The notes beneath the pieces are model-generated. The model saw only the letters and a program-made list of their open reading frames with translations. It was not told the DNA's origin and ran no database searches. The position numbers and the translations under genes were made by a program. DNA of 64,000 nt, from positions 3,405,001 to 3,469,000 of the forward strand of contig NZ_JAFHKM010000002.1 of the NCBI RefSeq assembly GCF_016937515.1, read 5' to 3'. Position 1 is the stretch's first letter, and each line of letters opens with the position of its first letter. Shown here one piece after another: positions 8,145 to 17,816 of the stretch. This DNA comes from Cohnella algarum. Its GTDB lineage: Bacteria > Bacillota > Bacilli > Paenibacillales > Paenibacillaceae.

Positions 8145-9455
8145 ATGACAAGTAACATCCAGAACCTCAAACGCGAGGGGGCCGTTTCGGATCGTTTCGT
8201 GGCCAGATGGAATCCGGAAGACTCCCCTCGCACGAAGGCCTATTTTGACTATGTTTCCGTGTTGAACCGCATCTCCGGGCTGCTGAAGGAACGGTACGGG
8301 TGCGAGCTGCAGCTCTATTACGAAAGCGACGCAAACGATGCCTGGGACGGCCTGGAGGAGGACGTTCGCGGAGGCTTCCCGGGCATGGAGCACGTCGCGA
8401 GCATTTACGACCTCGTCGAGACGAGGGAATTCAAATTCGACCAGGAACCGTACGAAAAGAAAATCGGCATCCGGCCGGCGATTCGAAACAACGTTTTCGG
8501 CTATCCCGGCCACTCCGTCGCGTTCGCCCGCATTCCGAAGCTGAACGAGTACGGTCTCGGCTACGAGGATATCCTTTTCGCCAAAGATGACGATTCCCTG
8601 CGCGCTTTTCTGGAAGATATGAAGGCAAGGCAGCTGCGGGAGCGGAAAATCGCGCTGTTCGTCGATACGCGGGACGGACTCGAGCGCAAGCACGAGCCGC
8701 TTAGCCGAGCGGTCTCCCGGGAAGATGTCGTGATGGAGGAAGCGTTGAAACGGCAAATTTTCCGTTATATCGATGAGTTTTTTTCCGAGGACAAAACGTT
8801 TTTCCAGACGTACGACATTCCGTACAAACGCGGCATTCTGCTGTACGGCAAGCCGGGCAACGGCAAGACGACGCTCGTCAAGTCGATCGCGGGCAGCGTG
8901 GAGGCCCCCGTCGCCTATTGGCAAATTACCGAGTATACGACGAGCGAATCGATACAAGAGGTGTTCGCCTCCGCGATCAAGCTGTCGCCGATGGTGCTCG
9001 TCATTGAGGATATCGATTCGATGCCGGAAGCTTGCCGCTCTTTTTTCCTGAATACGCTCGACGGCGTCGCGTCCAAAGAAGGCATTTTCCTGATCGGCAC
9101 GACGAACTACCCGGAAAAAATCGACCCCGCCCTGATGAACCGGGCCGGACGCTTCGACCGGGCTCACGAGGTGAAGCTGCCGGATGAGGCGCTGCGGCTG
9201 CTTTATTTGAAAAAGCGCGGCTTCGCGCGGCTTGCGGGGGCGGATGCGGCCGTCGAGGCGGCCCGTCGCACCGAAGGCTTCTCGCTCGCCCAGCTCGGGG
9301 AGCTGTACGTGTCGGCGGCGCTGCAGAAGCATTACGACGGCGACGTCAAGCTGGACAAGCTGATCGGCGAGCTCAAAAGCGATCTGCACAAAGACCGGAA
9401 GGGCGAATGGATGAGCCGCGGCGGGGCGGATCGTCCGGCCGGTTTTTTGGGATAA
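8145..9455 (+). CDS. AAA+ ATPase encoded with rtcB
   Basis: A 436-residue protein. The C-terminal half is an AAA+ module: Walker A GKPGNGKTTLVKS (about residue 242), Walker B VLVIEDIDSMPE, sensor-1 LIGTTNYPEKID, and NRAGRFDRAHEV with the arginine-finger region, like the BCS1/CDC48 branch. The first ~200 residues are not a domain I recognise. The gene starts 6 bp after rtcB, so they are almost certainly co-transcribed. A role in remodelling RNA-repair substrates or stress-damaged complexes is inference only. It lacks the CARF and sigma-54 domains of RtcR, the known AAA+ regulator of other rtcB operons. Confidence 0.85.
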   Translation: MTSNIQNLKREGAVSDRFVARWNPEDSPRTKAYFDYVSVLNRISGLLKERYGCELQLYYESDANDAWDGLEEDVRGGFPGMEHVASIYDLVETREFKFDQEPYEKKIGIRPAIRNNVFGYPGHSVAFARIPKLNEYGLGYEDILFAKDDDSLRAFLEDMKARQLRERKIALFVDTRDGLERKHEPLSRAVSREDVVMEEALKRQIFRYIDEFFSEDKTFFQTYDIPYKRGILLYGKPGNGKTTLVKSIAGSVEAPVAYWQITEYTTSESIQEVFASAIKLSPMVLVIEDIDSMPEACRSFFLNTLDGVASKEGIFLIGTTNYPEKIDPALMNRAGRFDRAHEVKLPDEALRLLYLKKRGFARLAGADAAVEAARRTEGFSLAQLGELYVSAALQKHYDGDVKLDKLIGELKSDLHKDRKGEWMSRGGADRPAGFLG

Positions 9456-9535
9456 GGGAGATGCGGATGGAATAAAAAGGCTGCCATCGTCCCATATTAA
9501 CCGAAGCTCGATTCATTTTAGGGGAGGTTTGTGCC

Positions 9536-9967
9536 GTGGCGCTTACGCCTTACGAACCGTTTCAAAGCCTGGAGCATTGGAAAAGGGATCTGGACCGGTT
9601 TTTTAACGATTTTCCGGCGAGCTTGAGGCCCGGGAGCAGTTTTCCGCGAATGGACGTGTTCGAGACGGACAGGGAAGTCGTCGTGCATTGCGAAATCCCC
9701 GGCGTGGAGAAAAAAGAAGACATCCACATCGACGCGGAGGGGGACCGGCTGACCGTCGGAGGAGTCTATCATTCCGCAAACGAGTGGAAGGAAGCCCAGG
9801 CGCATCGCCGCGAGCGGTTCGAGGGGCGGTTTCAGCGTTCGGTGACGCTGCCCGCGAAAGTTAGGGAAGAGGGCATTTCCGCAAGCTATAAAAACGGCGT
9901 TCTCGAAATCCGTTTGCCGAAGCAGGAGCCCCGTTCCGGCCGAAAGATCGATATCGAGTTTCAATAA
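9536..9967 (+). CDS. Hsp20 / alpha-crystallin family small heat-shock protein
   Basis: A 143-residue protein with an alpha-crystallin domain at about residues 38-140: MDVFETDREVVVHCEIPGV, the RRERFEGRFQRSVTLP strand, and GVLEIRLPK, which fits the conserved G-x-L motif. It holds unfolding proteins without ATP. The GTG start follows GGGGAGGTTTGTGCC. It is the third gene after rtcB and the AAA+ ATPase, 80 bp downstream, and is closed by a terminator at 9988-10019. The neighbourhood suggests a stress-repair locus. Confidence 0.93.
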   Translation: MALTPYEPFQSLEHWKRDLDRFFNDFPASLRPGSSFPRMDVFETDREVVVHCEIPGVEKKEDIHIDAEGDRLTVGGVYHSANEWKEAQAHRRERFEGRFQRSVTLPAKVREEGISASYKNGVLEIRLPKQEPRSGRKIDIEFQ

Positions 9968-9982
9968 ATCGAAGCGAATCGA

Positions 9983-10019
9983 AAAAAAAGGATCCGGCTT
10001 TTCGGCCGGATCCTTTTTT
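9983..10019. terminator. Bidirectional intrinsic terminator between hsp20 and the adhesin gene
   Basis: A perfect 9-bp stem GGATCCGGC / GCCGGATCC (9990-9998 and 10005-10013) is flanked by an A-run on the left and a T-run on the right. It can stop transcription from both converging genes. Confidence 0.9.
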
Positions 10020-10028
10020 GAATTCGAT

Positions 10029-13000
10029 TTACCCGCGAACGCGTCTAGCCCGCCAAGCAAGTCCAAGCAGGATCAAGGCGATCCCGGCGACTTGGTAAGG
10101 CAAAGGACTATTTTCTCCCGTCTTGGGCAATTCCTTCACGTCTGGGGAAGCGTTATGGTCATCGTTGCCGTCGACGCCGCCTTGCGACAGCGCTTCGACA
10201 TTGATTTCAAACCAAACTTCCTCAACCGTTCCGTTTGCGCTCAGGATGGCGATGGAGAACACGTCTTTGCCGACATAGCCCGGGTTCGGCGTGTACGTCC
10301 ATTTTCCGTTTGCGCTTAGCGTAACCGTTCCATGCTCCGGCTGTTGGCCGATGCTCGGAACGCTTCCTTCGGCGAGCTCGACGCTTCCGGTGATCGGAGT
10401 GTCTTGTCTGGTTGTCTCTTTCTCCGTCACAGGCTGTTGTACAGGCCCGGAAGGCGTTTCCGGAGTCGTTGGCGTCTCCGGAGCCGTCGGCGTCTCTGGG
10501 TCCGTAGGCGTTCCCGGCGTTTCCGGCGTTCCCGGCGTTTCCGGAGTCGTCGGCGTTTCAGGCGTCTCCGGTGTTCCCGGAGTTCCTGGAGTTCCCGGCG
10601 TCGGAATCGGCGGAATCACGAACTTTTTGTTGAACACGATCGTCTCCAACGGTTCGCTTCCGGTTTCCGAAATCGTAATCGAACGCTCGGTCATATCCAG
10701 TACATAGCCGTTCGGAGCGGCCAGCTCCGTCAAAACGTAATTGCCGGCAAGCAGATTGTCGAACAGCAGAACGCCGTTCGCGTCGGTCGTGCCGGTGGCA
10801 ATTTGTGCACGGGTGCCGTCGGCTTCAAGGCGCTCAAGTTTAAACGTCGCTCCCGCCAGCGGGGCGTTGGAATCCTGGTCGACCTTAGAAACCTTCAAGG
10901 ATTTCAAAACAGGTTCAACCCGTTCCTTGACGTTTTCCACCGTGACAACGATCGTTTCCGTCGAGTTTACCGTGAAACGACGTTCCTGTGCATCCAAAAC
11001 GTATCCTGTCGGCGCTTCGATCTCCGTCAAAATGTACTCGCCGAACGGCAAACCGTCGAACGCAATCGTTCCTTCGGTATCCGTGGTGCGCGTTCCGAAC
11101 GGAACGACGACACCGTCGGCGCTGACAAAATCAAGTTTGAACGTAGCTCCGGGGAGCGGCGTTTTGGAGTTTTGATCGACTTTCAGAATCTTGAGAGCGC
11201 CTGTCGTCGGGGTTCCCGGATCGACCGGCCCCGGGTTGTTTTTGGCATTCTCTACGATGATTTCGGTAATTCCGTAGGTTGCCAGAGTGACGGAACGTGC
11301 TTGCGAATCGAGCAGATAACCGCTCGGAGCGCTGGTCTCCGTCAGTTGGTACGTGCCGAACTCCAGGTCTGCAAACAAAAGTTCCCCGTTGGCGCCAGTC
11401 GTGCCCGTCCAGTAAGTGGTGCCGGCGACGCTCTCGACTCGTTCAAGTTTGAACGTAGCTCCGGGGAGCTTCGTGCCGATTCCTTGCTCGACCTTCACGA
11501 TTTTGAGGCTGCTGCTTTGCGGCTCGGGAGCCGGCTCATCCGGTTTCTTGACGTTTTCAACCGCAACGGTCTTGTCCTTGTCGCTGTCGGAAAGAACGAC
11601 CGTTATCGGAGAAGCGTCGAGCTTATAACCGTCCGGAGCCTGTGTCTCCGTCAGGGTGTAGGTGCCGAGCGGCAGGTCTGTAAACAAAAATTCCCCGTTG
11701 TCGCCAGTCGTGCCCGTCCAGTAAGTGGTGCCGGCGACGCTCTCGACTCGTTCAAGTAAGAACGTAGCACCGGGGAGCTTCGTGCCGGTTCCTTGCTCGA
11801 CTTTCGTGACCTTGATGCTGCCGAGCGTCGGAACAACCGGCTCTTTCTCGTTTTCAACCGTAACGGTCTTGTCCTTTTCGCTGTCGGAAAGGGCAACCGT
11901 TATCGGAGAATCGTCGAGCCTATAACCGTCCGGAGCCTGTGTCTCCGTCAGGGTGTAGGTGCCGAGCGGCAGGTCTGTAAACAAAAATTCCCCGTTGTCG
12001 CCAGTCGTGCCCGTCCAGTAAGTGGTGCCGGCGACGCTCTCGACTCGTTCAAGTAAGAACGTAGCTCCGGGGAGCTTCGTGCCGGTTCCTTGCTCGACTT
12101 TCGTGACCTTGATGCTGCCGAGCGTCGGAACAACCGGCTCTTTCTCGTTTTCAACCGCAACGGTCTTGTCCTTGTCGCTGTCGGAAAGGGCAACCGTTAT
12201 CGGAGAATCGTCGAGCGTATAACCGTCCGGAGCCTGTGTCTCCGTCAGGGTATAGGAGCCGAGCGGCAGGTCTTCGAACAGCAGCTCGCCGTTTGCGTCG
12301 GTCGTGCCCTCATCGGAGAACGAAGGGTCACCCGATTTGAGCTCGAACGAAGCGCCGGCCAAAGGAGTAATGCCGTCTTCATCGACTTTGACGACCTTGA
12401 TGCTGCCGAGCGTCGGAACAACCGGCTCTCTCTCGTTCGAAACCGTGATCTCCTCCGGAGCCGAAGCGCCGGGTACAATCGTAATCGTATGTTCGGAAGC
12501 GTCCAGCACGAATCCGTCCGGAGCGCTTGTCTCCTTCAGGAAGTAAGTGCCGACCGGCAGGTCATCGAACAGCAGGACGCCGTTTTCATCGGTGGTGCCG
12601 GTTTTGACTACCGTACGCGTACCGCCAACGTCCGATTCGAGCTCGAACGTTGCACCTTCAAGCGGATTGTTGGAACCCTGCTCGACTTTCAGTACTTTCA
12701 GGTCGCCAATAAAGTAATCCGGATCGATGGAGTTCTCAACCGTGATCTCCTCCGGAGCCGAAGCGCCGGGTTCAATCGTAACCGTACGTTCGGTAGCGTC
12801 CAGCATATATCCGGCCGGAGCGGTTGTCTCCGTCAGGAAGTAAGTGCCGACCGGCAGGTCATCGAACAGCAGGACGCCGTTTTCATCGGTGGTGCCGGTT
12901 TTGACTACCGTACGCGTACCGCCAACGTCCGATTCGAGCTCGAACGTTGCACCTTCAAGCGGATTGTTGGAACCCTGCTCGACTTTCAGTATCCTAAGGG

Positions 13001-16000
13001 CACGAACTTCCTTGGCGTTCTCCACTACTTCTTCAACAGCGGCGTTGTTTGAGAACTTGGGAACGACGACCGTTCGTTGAGTAGCGTCAAGGATATAGCC
13101 GTTCGGAGCGTTTGTCTCGGTAAGGATATACGTTCCCGGAACCAGACCTCCGAACAACAATATGCCGTTCTCGCCAGTCGTGCCGACTTTGGAGACCCCG
13201 CCAGCCGAACTGAGCTCAAATGTCGCTCCTGCAAGAGTTTGACCCGAGTCTTTGTCGACTTTCACCACCCGAATGGAGCCGAGGTCCTTTCTGTTTTCGA
13301 CGACTTCGGTGACGGTTACGGGATCGGGACTGCCATTCTTCGGAACAACCGTGACGGTACGCTCCGTCGTATTCGGCCAATATCCGTCCGGTGCCTTCGT
13401 TTCCGTTAAAATATAGTCGCCGAAGAACAGGTTGTCGAACCGGATCTCGCCCGAATCGTCCGTAACGCCGGTACCGACGACTACGCGTCCGCCGCCGTAA
13501 GCAATGCGTTCGAGCTTGAATTCGGCGCCCTGAAGACGAATGCCGGGATCCGTGTCGTCCACTTTTCGAATGAGCAGGTCTCCGAAGTAATCGGGATCTC
13601 TGTCATTCTCAAGCTCGACAACGAAAGGTTCCGTTCTGTTGGAGACCATCGTGATCGGATGTTCGGTCGCATCCCGCAAATAGCCTTCCGGAGCGCTTAT
13701 CTCCGTCAGGACGTACTCGCCGTCGGGGAGATTGTCGAACTGCAGCACGCCGTCGGCATTAGTGGTGCCGGTAGCGACTACAATGCGGGAATCGTCGGCT
13801 GCAACGGATTCGAGTTTGAACTCTGCGTCCGCCAGCGGTTCATCCGTGACAGCATCGACCTTCAAGACTTTGATGGCCCTAACTTCCTTGATATTCTCCA
13901 CCGTTACTACAACATCGGCTGTGGAGAACTTGGGTACAATTACTTCCCGTTCGGTCGGGTTATCAATGTAACCTTCTGGCGAGACAGTTTCGGTAATGTA
14001 ATACGTACCCGGAACCAGCCCTTCGAACGTAAGTTCCCCGGAGTCGATTGTAGTACCCGGTGTCCCAATTGGGGTGCGAGTACCGCCAACATCCAATTCG
14101 AGCTTGAACGTCGCGCCTTCAAGGCGAGCATTCGTATCCCGATCGACTTTCACCACCCGAATGGAGCCGAGGTCTTTTTTGTTTTCGACGATTTCGGTGA
14201 CGGTTATGGGATCGGGACTGCCATTCTTCGGAACGATCGTAACCGTCCGTTCCGCAGTATTCGGCCAATACCCATCCGGTGCTTCCGTCTCCGTCAAAAT
14301 ATAGTCGCCGAAGAACAGGTTGTCGAACCGGATCTCGCCCGAAACGTCCGTAACCTGTTCGCCAATCAAGACGCGCGTGCCATCGGAGATTCTGCGTTCC
14401 AACTTGAACTTTGCGCCCTCAAGAGGATCGCTCGATGCTTCGTCGACCTTCCGAACGAGCAAGTTTCCGAGATAATCCGGATCCTTGACGTTTTCAAACG
14501 TTTCGACGACAGGTTCCGTCACTCCGGCGGTAATCGTGATCGGACGCTCGACGGGATCCAAAAGGTAGCCTTCCGGCGCTTCCGTCTCCGTCAAAACGTA
14601 GTTGCCGAACAGCAAATCCTCATACAGCAGCTCGCCGTTTCCGTCCGTGGCGGACGTATCGTGCGAAATCAAAATCCGCGCGCCGTTGCTTGCGACGCGT
14701 TCGAGTTTGAATTTCGCGCCGGCCAGCTTGTGCGTTTGCCACTCCTGGTCGATCTTGACGACCTTCAGGCTGCCGGTCAAGCCGGTTCCGGTACCCGAAC
14801 CCGACGATTTGCGAATCTGGATCGTCTTGGACGTTTGGACTTCTTCCGTCGAGATCTCGTCGCCTTGGAAAAGCACGGAGTTGCCGACGTTCGCACGGTC
14901 CGGAGCGTTGATGAACGTTTGATATTCCAGAATATACGGAACATCGATCGTATGGACAAAGCTCAGCGTGAACGATTGCGATCCATCCGCTTCGGTGTTG
15001 ACTTCAAGCTCGTATACCGTGCCGTTATCGGGGATCAACTCGTTTTTCGTGACCGTACCGTTAGCGTCGACATTCGTGGTGTAAAGCTTGAAGGAATCCT
15101 CCATCAAAATCTGGTTCGGCGTCGGCGTATCGATGACCTTGGCGCCGGATACGTGAGACTGGCCGCGGTTAATGTAAACCGTCCAGTCGATCAGGCTGCC
15201 GTTTTGCGCGGCATCCTTGGCCACGTACTCGCCGCCTTGCGGCACCGTGACGGAAGCCGGAAGACTTGCGATCGTTTCCGTTCCGTCCATTAACACGGCA
15301 GTGTTAGGGATGGTTCGGACGACAAGCTGGCCTTCGAGCGTCGTCTTGAACGTAACGTAATAAGGCGTGTCGATCGAACCGATAAAGTCGACGGTCAGCA
15401 TCTTTCCATCAGGGCTGTCCGTCCAATTCGCGGTATAAAGCGCGTCGTCAACTTCATCGCCGACCGTTACGCCGTTGTTCCCTCCGGTCAACGTGAGATG
15501 GCGGACTTCAAGAGAACCATCCACGTAAGCCTGATTGGACTGCAGAACGTCGGTGATCACGGCGTTATCCATGTGCTGCAGGTTATAGTTGACGCCGATA
15601 TTCCACGTGATTTCCTTCGTCCGCGGGTCGTACGTGCCGTTCTTGAAGCCGTTCGCCTTCGTGTACCCGTCCGGGTTGAACTCGGAGGTCACCGTTTTGG
15701 AATGGGGAGTTTCCTCCTCATCGTAAAACTCGACCCACTCGACCTTGCCCGTATTGTTGAACCGGTCTCCGGAGGTCAAGTACGAATACGTGAACTTAGT
15801 CGTATACGTAATCGTATACTCTTCGTTCACCGTCCCCAGGAAGCGGACGACGAATCCCTGTTTGTAATCGGGAGCCGTGTTGTCCGGCAGGTAATCGACT
15901 TCATAGTCGGTTCCCGCCGCAAGCTCGCTTCCGTCTTCCCGGGTAACCTTGAGCGTCGCCGGATCAAGCTCCAGCCCCCCGGAGGAGAAGGTATCCGTGT

Positions 16001-17489
16001 ACTTGACGTTCTTGAAGGCGTAGCCGTTCTGGTTCAGGACGACTCGCCAGTCGACCGTTTTCGCGTCATACTTCGGATTGGAGGACGCCTTGTACAGCAC
16101 GACCTGGTAAATCCCGCGCTGGGCCGTCTTGGTCACGCCGTCCGCCGTTACCGAGTTATGGATCGTATCGCTTTCGTACACGTAACCGGTCGCTTGCGTC
16201 TCATATACGACTTTATACGCTTTGTCGATATTGTTGTCAAACGTGAGGTCGAAACCGTTTTTCTCGACTCCGCCTACTTCGACGCCTTCAAACTCAGTTA
16301 CCGTATACAGATCCTCGTCGATCGGCTCGGCGGATACGTTCTCGCTGCCATCCGCGTTCAACGTGACTTCGTAAACCTTCAACGATTCGGTCACCAGCTC
16401 GTGAGTCGCATCGAAGCGGTCCGAAATCAGCGTGTCGCTTGCGTCAACCGCCTTCTCGCCGTAGTTGTACTTGATTTCCCACGTGATTCTTTGCAGGTCG
16501 TCATTGTAACCGACGGCGGCCTTGTCCAGCCATTCGCCTCGCGGAGCGCTGACGGAAGCGGTGGCCGGCGAATCCGGGATGTTGTCTCCGGATAGCGTGG
16601 CGGTGTTCGGGAACGTCGTGACGGCGCTGTCCGCGATTTCGGTCGAAAAGACGATCCGGAAAGCGCGGTCGATGTCGTCGAACGAGATTTCGAAGTCGTC
16701 CGTTCCGCCGATCTTGCCGACGGTGTAGTTGCTTTCCGGAACGAGATCGCCGACGGAAACGTCGCCGTTAACGCTGACATTCAGTTCATATACTTGAATA
16801 GAGCCGGCCGTCAGCGTAAGCCCGTCCGGAATCGGATCGGAAACGACGGCGTTTTCGATGCGTTCCAGCTTTTTGTTGAAGTCGACGGTCCAGTCGATGC
16901 TCCGGGCATTCGTCACCCTGTCGGGAACGCCTGCTTTGGAGATCGTTTGGGTCACCTGAGGATTGAAAACGACCGTAATGATCTGATCTCCCGTTTTGAC
17001 CGGGAACCGGATCTCCTGCACGGCGTTTTCGGTGATCGTCTCTTCGCTGAATTCCGTTTCGAACGTCAGCGTGCCGTGAACGTTGGAAAGCGACGCGATG
17101 TTATCGTTGAACGTCATCACGACTTCATTCGTTTGCCAGTAGGCAATGAAGTCGCCGACATCGGTCCCGTTGATCATCAAATCTCCCGGCACATCGTTGT
17201 AAAGCTTGAATTGTTCGGGAAGCACGAACCGGAACGTGTCGCCATCCCCGTAGGAGTGGCCGTTTTCCAGTTCCCATTCGTAGCTGATATTGACGATCGA
17301 TCCGATTTCGACCCGGTCGTCCGGGTTGACGTTGGCATCGATGACGTTGCCGTTTTCATCCGTCAAAGTGACATGGGTCAGGATGTTCTCCGTAATTTCA
17401 GCGGCGCTGGCCGTCTGGGCCCAGCCTGCAAAATTCGCATTGGAAAAAATCAGCAAAAAGATGAGAGCGATCAATCCTCTTTTTTTCAT
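10029..17489 (-). CDS. Giant LPXTG-anchored surface adhesin with 14 SpaA-type repeats
   Basis: The start chosen is the ATG at 17489, which follows GAAAGGAGGA at 12 nt and opens a clear signal peptide (MKKRGLIALIFLLIFSNANF). That gives 2486 residues; the longer open frame upstream is not supported. After the signal peptide come N-terminal adhesin domains of the SdrG/collagen-binding type (to about residue 900). Fourteen ~97-residue prealbumin-like SpaA/CnaB repeats follow (about 905-2290), each with VxKVDQ near the start, an LTETxAPxGYxLD motif and a closing VEN, the usual Lys-Glu-Asn set for intramolecular isopeptide bonds. Then come a Pro/Gly/Thr/Glu spacer, a cadherin-like domain (GYVGKDVFSIAI), and the sortase signal LPKTG with a hydrophobic segment and RRVRG tail. 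The role is wall-linked adhesion or cell-surface scaffold. Confidence 0.93.
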   Translation of the reverse strand: MKKRGLIALIFLLIFSNANFAGWAQTASAAEITENILTHVTLTDENGNVIDANVNPDDRVEIGSIVNISYEWELENGHSYGDGDTFRFVLPEQFKLYNDVPGDLMINGTDVGDFIAYWQTNEVVMTFNDNIASLSNVHGTLTFETEFSEETITENAVQEIRFPVKTGDQIITVVFNPQVTQTISKAGVPDRVTNARSIDWTVDFNKKLERIENAVVSDPIPDGLTLTAGSIQVYELNVSVNGDVSVGDLVPESNYTVGKIGGTDDFEISFDDIDRAFRIVFSTEIADSAVTTFPNTATLSGDNIPDSPATASVSAPRGEWLDKAAVGYNDDLQRITWEIKYNYGEKAVDASDTLISDRFDATHELVTESLKVYEVTLNADGSENVSAEPIDEDLYTVTEFEGVEVGGVEKNGFDLTFDNNIDKAYKVVYETQATGYVYESDTIHNSVTADGVTKTAQRGIYQVVLYKASSNPKYDAKTVDWRVVLNQNGYAFKNVKYTDTFSSGGLELDPATLKVTREDGSELAAGTDYEVDYLPDNTAPDYKQGFVVRFLGTVNEEYTITYTTKFTYSYLTSGDRFNNTGKVEWVEFYDEEETPHSKTVTSEFNPDGYTKANGFKNGTYDPRTKEITWNIGVNYNLQHMDNAVITDVLQSNQAYVDGSLEVRHLTLTGGNNGVTVGDEVDDALYTANWTDSPDGKMLTVDFIGSIDTPYYVTFKTTLEGQLVVRTIPNTAVLMDGTETIASLPASVTVPQGGEYVAKDAAQNGSLIDWTVYINRGQSHVSGAKVIDTPTPNQILMEDSFKLYTTNVDANGTVTKNELIPDNGTVYELEVNTEADGSQSFTLSFVHTIDVPYILEYQTFINAPDRANVGNSVLFQGDEISTEEVQTSKTIQIRKSSGSGTGTGLTGSLKVVKIDQEWQTHKLAGAKFKLERVASNGARILISHDTSATDGNGELLYEDLLFGNYVLTETEAPEGYLLDPVERPITITAGVTEPVVETFENVKDPDYLGNLLVRKVDEASSDPLEGAKFKLERRISDGTRVLIGEQVTDVSGEIRFDNLFFGDYILTETEAPDGYWPNTAERTVTIVPKNGSPDPITVTEIVENKKDLGSIRVVKVDRDTNARLEGATFKLELDVGGTRTPIGTPGTTIDSGELTFEGLVPGTYYITETVSPEGYIDNPTEREVIVPKFSTADVVVTVENIKEVRAIKVLKVDAVTDEPLADAEFKLESVAADDSRIVVATGTTNADGVLQFDNLPDGEYVLTEISAPEGYLRDATEHPITMVSNRTEPFVVELENDRDPDYFGDLLIRKVDDTDPGIRLQGAEFKLERIAYGGGRVVVGTGVTDDSGEIRFDNLFFGDYILTETKAPDGYWPNTTERTVTVVPKNGSPDPVTVTEVVENRKDLGSIRVVKVDKDSGQTLAGATFELSSAGGVSKVGTTGENGILLFGGLVPGTYILTETNAPNGYILDATQRTVVVPKFSNNAAVEEVVENAKEVRALRILKVEQGSNNPLEGATFELESDVGGTRTVVKTGTTDENGVLLFDDLPVGTYFLTETTAPAGYMLDATERTVTIEPGASAPEEITVENSIDPDYFIGDLKVLKVEQGSNNPLEGATFELESDVGGTRTVVKTGTTDENGVLLFDDLPVGTYFLKETSAPDGFVLDASEHTITIVPGASAPEEITVSNEREPVVPTLGSIKVVKVDEDGITPLAGASFELKSGDPSFSDEGTTDANGELLFEDLPLGSYTLTETQAPDGYTLDDSPITVALSDSDKDKTVAVENEKEPVVPTLGSIKVTKVEQGTGTKLPGATFLLERVESVAGTTYWTGTTGDNGEFLFTDLPLGTYTLTETQAPDGYRLDDSPITVALSDSEKDKTVTVENEKEPVVPTLGSIKVTKVEQGTGTKLPGATFLLERVESVAGTTYWTGTTGDNGEFLFTDLPLGTYTLTETQAPDGYKLDASPITVVLSDSDKDKTVAVENVKKPDEPAPEPQSSSLKIVKVEQGIGTKLPGATFKLERVESVAGTTYWTGTTGANGELLFADLEFGTYQLTETSAPSGYLLDSQARSVTLATYGITEIIVENAKNNPGPVDPGTPTTGALKILKVDQNSKTPLPGATFKLDFVSADGVVVPFGTRTTDTEGTIAFDGLPFGEYILTEIEAPTGYVLDAQERRFTVNSTETIVVTVENVKERVEPVLKSLKVSKVDQDSNAPLAGATFKLERLEADGTRAQIATGTTDANGVLLFDNLLAGNYVLTELAAPNGYVLDMTERSITISETGSEPLETIVFNKKFVIPPIPTPGTPGTPGTPETPETPTTPETPGTPETPGTPTDPETPTAPETPTTPETPSGPVQQPVTEKETTRQDTPITGSVELAEGSVPSIGQQPEHGTVTLSANGKWTYTPNPGYVGKDVFSIAILSANGTVEEVWFEINVEALSQGGVDGNDDHNASPDVKELPKTGENSPLPYQVAGIALILLGLAWRARRVRG
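11651..12222 (-). repeat. Near-identical 297-bp repeats within the adhesin gene
   Basis: The segments starting near 11651 and 11948 are almost identical at DNA level, offset 297 bp (99 codons, one SpaA domain). A second near-identical pair with the same offset lies near 12541 and 12838. These are recent domain duplications and the most likely places for copy-number change or misassembly. Confidence 0.85.
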
Positions 17490-17816
17490 GCTGTGTAGGG
17501 TCCTCCTTTCTTCTGAAGTTTTAGGCGCGTTACTGCTTCGAATAGAGTTCAACTCCTTCCTTGAAAAAATATGCGCTCCCGCAATACAATAAGCGACAAA
17601 ACTATACAAAAAATGTACAAGCATAAAAAAGCGCTTTCGACAAAATGCGAGCATCATCGAATAGCGCCTGACGACGGGATAGAATGTATGAAGGAGACGT
17701 TCTGATCGCGCCTTGCTGCGCCGGAAAGCGTCCCGTCCGTTCGAGCGGACGGGGCGTTTGCTTTTGCGGCCGATTGCAAGGATAATAGATTCGAACGAGA
17801 ATCGGAGGAATGCAAG
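17490..17816. other. Divergent intergenic region between adhesin and DUF1904 gene
   Basis: On the minus strand there is an AT-rich stretch with a possible -10 TATAGT (17601-17606 on the plus strand reads ACTATA) and a long leader of about 110 nt before the adhesin start. I compared this leader with c-di-GMP riboswitch consensus and saw no match. On the plus strand a perfect 8-bp hairpin CCCGTCCG / CGGACGGG lies at 17732-17753, just before the promoter at 17758-17786. Confidence 0.5.
17758..17786 (+). promoter_or_regulatory. Putative sigma-A promoter of the DUF1904 gene
   Basis: TTGCTT (17758-17763), a 17-bp spacer, and GATAAT (17781-17786), about 30 bp before the ATG at 17817. Confidence 0.5.

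Noticed and set aside
10092-16595. Plus-strand ORFs of up to 544 residues inside the adhesin gene
   Set aside because: They mirror the repeats of the minus-strand gene, have no ribosome-binding sites and match no family.
17490-17600. c-di-GMP riboswitch in the adhesin leader
   Set aside because: None of the GEMM-I or GEMM-II core segments are present, unlike the clear match at 49711-49806.
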